This document shows positions 58,730 to 64,000 of a DNA stretch of 64,000 nucleotides, in pieces (the stretch's first letter is position 1; every line of letters begins with the position of its first letter). Location of the stretch: the NCBI RefSeq assembly GCF_031755915.1, contig NC_083383.1, forward strand, positions 29,821,501 to 29,885,500, written 5' to 3'. Source of the DNA: Ziziphus jujuba (taxonomy: Eukaryota > Streptophyta > Magnoliopsida > Rosales > Rhamnaceae). A model generated the notes under the pieces. That model was not told where the DNA came from. It did not search any database and worked only from the letters and a program-made list of their open reading frames with translations. The translations under genes and the position numbers were made by a program.

Positions 58730-60303
58730 TGTAATGAACTGTACCAAATTATCCCTGTTGAACAAGTTTGATCAGGTTAGACCAAGTGGGCTGTATATGG
58801 GTTCCAGGTTGACTTTTTTTTATGGTTAAGATTTTGGTTTGACTGCTATGTTATTATGTAAAGCTCATCGATACGAGTTCATAGACTGGTGGCACATCAA
58901 ATTCAGAGTTACGGATAAAAGGTTATGGTTATGAGAAATTTTAAACATTAGTTTTATATCAGTATCCAAACCAGTCTCAACTTTTTGGTCTAATAGTGAC
59001 TAAAGGCTCTATATAAATGTTGGAAAGCATGCCCAACAAGAAAGAAATGCTAAAATAACCATTTTGTTCCGCAAACCTAAGAAATTTCTCTCCAGATCCA
59101 TGGATCCAAACCGAGTTGTTTCGAACCCGTTTTTATGCCCAATCGGATCATCACCATTTTGTCCAAATCGACCACCATCATGATGTACGCACCAGCTACC
59201 CATGTTACCCACCTTTGGACCACCTCGCCAACTAAATTTTAGGCCAAACCATTAGCCGACGCGCCATGATCAGTCGTTCTAAGCCAATGGTGGCCGTTTG
59301 GCCATTTTTCAGCCATTCTAGGTCAGCCCATACGCCCTTCACCCCATCTTTGGACCCTCTGAACTCATTTCCATAGTCCATTTGCCAAGATTCCTCACCG
59401 TTTGAGAGATACATCAATGGGGAGTTCAACCGAGATTTCCATCAAGTTTTCTGGCCACCGATGATACTTTTGGACTGAGGTGAGTACACCATTGTGTTTC
59501 TTATCTCTTGGACTTTCTGTTAATATGAAATTTGTGAATTTTGGATGTTGTTTGATAAATTTTCCATTTTTGGATCAATTAGTTAAATACCAAATAAATT
59601 CGGACTGTGTTTCGACAAAATTGGTTAAATTAGACAAAATTGAAGTTGGATTAGTAAAATTAGATATTATTAGAACCTATTAGAAGGTTCAATTTCTAAA
59701 GATTAGCATTGGGTGAAAAGCCCAATTTTGGCTACCGAGTCCCAAGAGTACGCAGTATAATTGGATCGATCAGTATCCAATTTGTGTAATTTTATAATTT
59801 TACAAATTATTTTAAGACATTTGGTATTCACAAATGTCTTTGATTTAGTTACTAGAGCCTGAGAAATATTTTATTATATTACAGGCACTCGAGTTGAGCT
59901 TGGAGACGATCCTGCAGGATAACAGAAGTTAGCATCTACAGTACTATAAGTGATTATATTTTTAAAATGTTTTGGCATTTAGTATAATATAGATGTGGTT
60001 TGAGTATTTTACATATATATATATATATATATATCTTTTGATTTAAATGTTGATTTTATGCATCTATGAATATTTGCTTATATATATGTGTGTTATCATT
60101 TATGCGATTTTTGACAATGTTTTAAATGGTTTCTAATTCTAATGAGTCAATAATGGACTTGTGGTATTTAAATATTTTGGTATTTGAATTGAAATTTTAA
60201 ATCATGTTGGAAATATCTGAGTTTGAGAAAGCGGATTGAAAATTATATGCTTTTAAGCATATTTAAATATTTTATAATTTTCTGTATTTAAAATTGATTT
60301 GTG

Positions 60304-60338
<35 letters not shown>

Positions 60339-61681
60339 CACTGTGATATTTCTAGTTTTGATATGAAATGATGATTTGGAATTTTTGAAGTATTTAAATA
60401 AACAGTTGGATTTGAATATTAAATTATGGTTTATGATGCAATATTATTTGGAAATGTATGATCTTACAAGATTATTTTAGAAATACTGTATTGTTTATTT
60501 TTAATTGGTTGTACCATATAGTACAAGTATTTCGGATCAGTATTATATTATAACGCGCGTAGTGTTTGCCACGGTATCATGAGGTTGGGTTCATCCCACA
60601 GGATTATTATTGCCATGAACTGTGAGGCTAGGCTCATCCCACAAGTTTATTATTGTCACAATGCTGTAAGATTGGGTTCATCCCACAGGTTATTATTTCC
60701 ATAGGTCGTGAGGTTGGGTTCATCCCAATGGTTTATTATTGCCACGATACCTTTCGTACATTAAGGGTCGTGAGGTGGGATTATCCCACGGTTTACAGTT
60801 TTCATTTATTTACAGTCCAGTAGTGTTCCAGGATGCCGTGCACCACTTGGTAGTACTCTATATATATATATATATATATATGGTGTGGTGCATTATTTAT
60901 GTTTCTTAGTGTATTATCAATTTTTCAATATTTGTGGTTATTATTGTACTTTCACAACTATTTTGTAAAGTTGTGTTTATATTATTTTATACCCAATATT
61001 TATATTGTGATTAGTCCAATTTATAATATTTTAATGATCATTGACTTCTTATTATTTGAGCATTGGTCTTATGATATTGAATTGGGGCACAACTTTGGGT
61101 TTTGTGGAACGATTTTAAATGGGGAACCTTTCATAAGAGTGGAACGAGAAGTTTTGAGAGAAAGTTTTACAAAAATAAAATATTATTTTTCCTATTTATG
61201 CTATGCCACTCACTGTGATATCTGTATCTCATGTTTTATTTGTTTTAAATTCGTTCTTTTAGATTCAAGCAGTTAGTTGGCAATCTACCTCACGCACCGC
61301 TTGTTATTTCGTGCTTTCCACTGCAGTAGTAGTGCTCGTTTTTCTCTATTATCTTTATCTTTCTAGACTTATTTGCATCAGTTGTTTCTCTTAAATTTTA
61401 CAAATACTCTTAGAATGCTTTGATATAGTTTGGACATAGTATCGACTATATTGTTATGGGCCGTAGTGTGACGGGCTGTAGTTATAGACCATAGTTGTAG
61501 ATCTGTATGCTGTTATGGTTTTATCTATATATATTGAAGTATTATTCAATATTGCATGTGATCATTCATTTACATTTTAAGTAGGGTTCTATTAGATACT
61601 CTTTAGGGAATGTCCAGTGAAACTTCACTAGGTGGGACTATCTGGGAGATCCTAGAAGGATTTCTGGAATGGATCCTGTCA
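58730..61681. mobile_element. Solo LTR of a large LTR retrotransposon (2952 bp)
   Basis: The segment begins TGTAATGAACTG and ends GGATCCTGTCA. It is flanked on both sides by CACTC (58725-58729 and 61682-61686), a perfect 5-bp target duplication. It has no gag-pol coding and no internal region, as left by recombination between two LTRs. Length and features such as the CACTCGAGTTGAGCTTGGAG stretch recall Tekay/Del-type Gypsy LTRs; the lineage is inference. It contains a five-copy 43-bp tandem repeat and several (TA)n runs. Frames at 59480-59683 and 60899-61276 are chance. Confidence 0.75.
60581..60790 (+). repeat. 43-bp tandem repeat inside the solo LTR
   Basis: Five copies of a unit like GAGGTTGGGTTCATCCCAC followed by A(G)GTTTATTATTGCCA begin at 60581, 60624, 60668, 60710 and 60772. 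The last interval is longer (62 bp). Each unit contains a small inverted pair TGGG...CCCA. Such arrays are common in long plant LTRs. Confidence 0.85.
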
Positions 61682-61686
61682 CACTC

Positions 61687-64000
61687 TATATATGTATAAT
61701 AAATAAATCCCATCTTATCCAATCGGATCTTTAATTAGGTTTGCACTGATTTTAATTTAGCTTAGGGCTTTAAAAATGTCAACCAGCATTCTCATATAAA
61801 TACAAATAATATTATTTTGAAAGTGTAAATGAAATAATACAATAGGAAAATAATAACTATCTAAGCCAAACAAGAGGTTGAAATTTTTTCTAAAACAAAA
61901 TAATCAAATTGTATTTAAATAAAACATTAAAAAAGTAGATGAAATTAATCTTATTTTCTTTTTAAAAAAGTATTTAGTTTATTTTACTTTGATATTTTAT
62001 TATTTTTAAATGAGATTATATTATATTATTGATAGATACTAAAATGAGAACTAAAACGAAAAAAAGATGAGGAACTCGGACTCGTTGTTTACCAACCCTT
62101 ATGTGTTTTATAATTATTAAAATTACTAATATATAAAAGCAAAATTGCTGACTAATAGCATCCCAAAGAGATTCTTTATTTGCTTCATGCATTCTTTTTT
62201 TTTTTTAAACCAATCTTTTTCTTTTAACTCACTTTTTATTTTAATATAAATAATTGACTTACTTGTTCAAATATAAATAATTAAATTCATTTTTATTTTT
62301 ATTTTATATTTTTTTTATCGGATTTTATACAAGTTTTAATGCTCCTAACACAATTTTTCATAGAAAATATAAGTTTATTACTTTCTTTTATTAATGCTTA
62401 TAATGAAATATCAAAATAAAGAGTATATAAATAGTTTTATTGGAGAATCTAATAAAATTTTGTTTTTTTTATTTTTAAAAGTATTTTCTAATTTGAAAAT
62501 ATACTTTTTTTTTTTTTTTTTTTGAATAGAGATTATTGGAATGTTCACAAAGTGATAATCCAATAAACTCGGACTAAAAAAATTAACGCATGCCGTGCAT
62601 AAGGAAGAAAAACTATTAAAAAAAAAAAAAAAGTCAACCTTTCACCATACTTTGTATTGGAAAAAAGATAATGCACTTTTTCAACACGCGCATTAGAATA
62701 TAATTTTTTTAAGCTGATTATTCTTTTTGACTTTTTTTTACCCCTTTTTATTTAAGTTTATTTATTATTAATTATTTTATGGCAATTAACATAACAAGTC
62801 ACTCTACTACGTACTACATAGATGGCTTAAAAGTGTCTTTAAAAAAATTAAAAAAAGGTATAATAATTGTAAGAAAATATTATGTATCGTCTAATTATCT
62901 TCTTAATAGCCATGGAGAGTGAAATATCAGTGGCCGATCTAGTGAAAAAGGAAATTTTTTCCAAAGGCTTAATCCTGCAAGGTTAATCAACAAGGGTGAC
63001 TGGCCATAATATTCATCAGCAAATTAAAAAAGAAAGAGTAAAACGGAGATTTAACATGAATATTTCTGGAAAATAATTTCCTTCTGGTCTTAATAGACTC
63101 AGAAGATTTCGGAATAAGATGGTAAGTGCACCATACTAGGTTATGTGGAGATTATTATCTTTTTCTTGAGTAAAACGGAGATTTAACATGAATATTTCTG
63201 GAAATTAAAAAAAAAAAATGATAAAAAAAAATAAAAAAAAATAAAGCAAATCATGATCCAACTTGGTCTGTCCCATAAACAGTCACAGAGGGCCCCCACC
63301 GATATTAAGATTCAACTTCACGACTCTGACATTTTCTTTTTGCCATTTATACTGTACTTCGTTTATAAAAATATGGTAATTAATGTTTGATTACCATCAC
63401 TATGAAAATATACTATTCATAAAATATTTAAACTTTTTATTCCAAGTTATGAATATAATTCAAATGGATAAAAACCCACAATCCTCCAAAAGGATGATGG
63501 CCTTTCGGGCAGAAATGTTCATTAGGAAAACCTTAATCAGGAGCAACTCTGGATTTCAACGTAAAGTCCTCCATTAAGACCAGCAGGAAATTATTTTCTT
63601 CGCTTTCTAGTCTGTTTACATTAAGCCAAAAAAAAAAAAAAGAGAGAGAGGAAAAGAAAAAGAAAAAACATGCAAGCTAAATTAAGAGCAATCAGCTAAA
63701 ACAGCATCAAATAGACACTTTTATTCCTCTAAAATGATCTCATCTTGTTTTGCTGAACATTCAGATCACCACCGTCAACCTTTGTTTTTAAAAAAATCCC
63801 ACCGCTGATCACCATCTGTATCCAACAAACATGATATAAAATAATTTTAATTATATTTTGGTGAAATAATTATACATACATATATATATATAATATAATA
63901 TAAAATGGTTACTAAATAATTTAATAATATATATAGGTCATATAAATTGTATAAACAATTTGTATTATGTTGACGGTAAGAGTAGGGGAAATTTGAATTT
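61687..64000. repeat. Duplicated NLR-unit flanks running off the window end
   Basis: 61793-63305 matches 51000-52526, and 63309-63450 matches 54271-54410. From 63460 to 64000 the sequence matches the 3' flank that elsewhere leads into the NLR LRR region; the last bases (GTCATATAAATTGTATAAAC and on) match 55297-55370, only ~60 bases before the LRR relic of unit 2. A 36-bp direct repeat of AGTAAAACGGAGATTTAACA plus its continuation lies at about 63036 and 63171. Confidence 0.7.

Noticed and set aside
60581..60790. CRISPR-like array
   Set aside because: Repeats are imperfect and contiguous, without unique spacers, and the genome is a plant.
60560..60800. B-box-like GGGTTCATCCC repeats taken as tRNA genes
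   Set aside because: No A boxes or cloverleaf pairing; they are units of a 43-bp tandem repeat inside a solo LTR.

Overview
The window looks like nuclear DNA of a flowering plant, most likely a rosid eudicot. It is AT-rich and full of (TA)n runs. Its genes are spliced or long single-exon genes of plant-only families (IDA-like peptide, PRAF, L-type lectin receptor kinase, CC-NB-ARC-LRR), and it carries plant Copia, PIF/Harbinger and solo-LTR sequences. The species cannot be named from the sequence alone.

Region 1 (1-40 kb) is a sparse genic block with four supported genes: a short IDA-like signalling peptide (857-1111, +), a nine-exon PRAF protein with PH, RCC1, FYVE and BRX domains (14275-22538, -), a chloroplast mitoferrin-like carrier of the MFL1 type (34196-35365, +), and an intronless L-type lectin receptor kinase of the S.6 type (37723-39831, -). 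From memory, Arabidopsis carries the same neighbours: At5g42120 (LecRK-S.6), At5g42130 (MFL1) and At5g42140 (RCC1/FYVE), plus IDL5 beside PRAF1 on chromosome 1. The block therefore looks like preserved ancestral microsynteny. The genes do not form a pathway. The spaces between them hold AT-rich DNA, a 4.9-kb degenerate PIF/Harbinger transposon (7655-12556, TAA target duplication, recognisable MYB-like and DDE genes), two palindromic non-autonomous elements, a Tourist-like MITE and several local tandem duplications.

Region 2 (40-64 kb) is a decayed disease-resistance (NLR) cluster. One almost full-length CC-NB-ARC-LRR copy (40792-43628, -) is a pseudogene with four stops and a frameshift. Its flanking sequences recur three more times (about 54.4, 56.8 and 63.4 kb), with at most a small LRR remnant left. 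The repeat pattern suggests that a further NLR copy begins just beyond position 64000. The cluster has been broken up by a young Copia element (45640-50362, 190-bp LTRs, CAGTC target duplication), a deletion derivative of the Harbinger family (52530-54267) with a nested hairpin MITE, a 2.95-kb solo LTR (58730-61681, CACTC target duplication), an old reverse-oriented Copia tail (57122-57661) and a possible 0.48-kb solo LTR (55709-56185). Because the units are paralogous, empty sites for the Copia and the Harbinger derivative can be read inside this same window.

I saw no CRISPR array, rRNA gene or intact tRNA gene. The exon structure of the PRAF gene was worked out by hand from splice sites and reading frame. 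Family assignments rest on motif recognition, without database searches.
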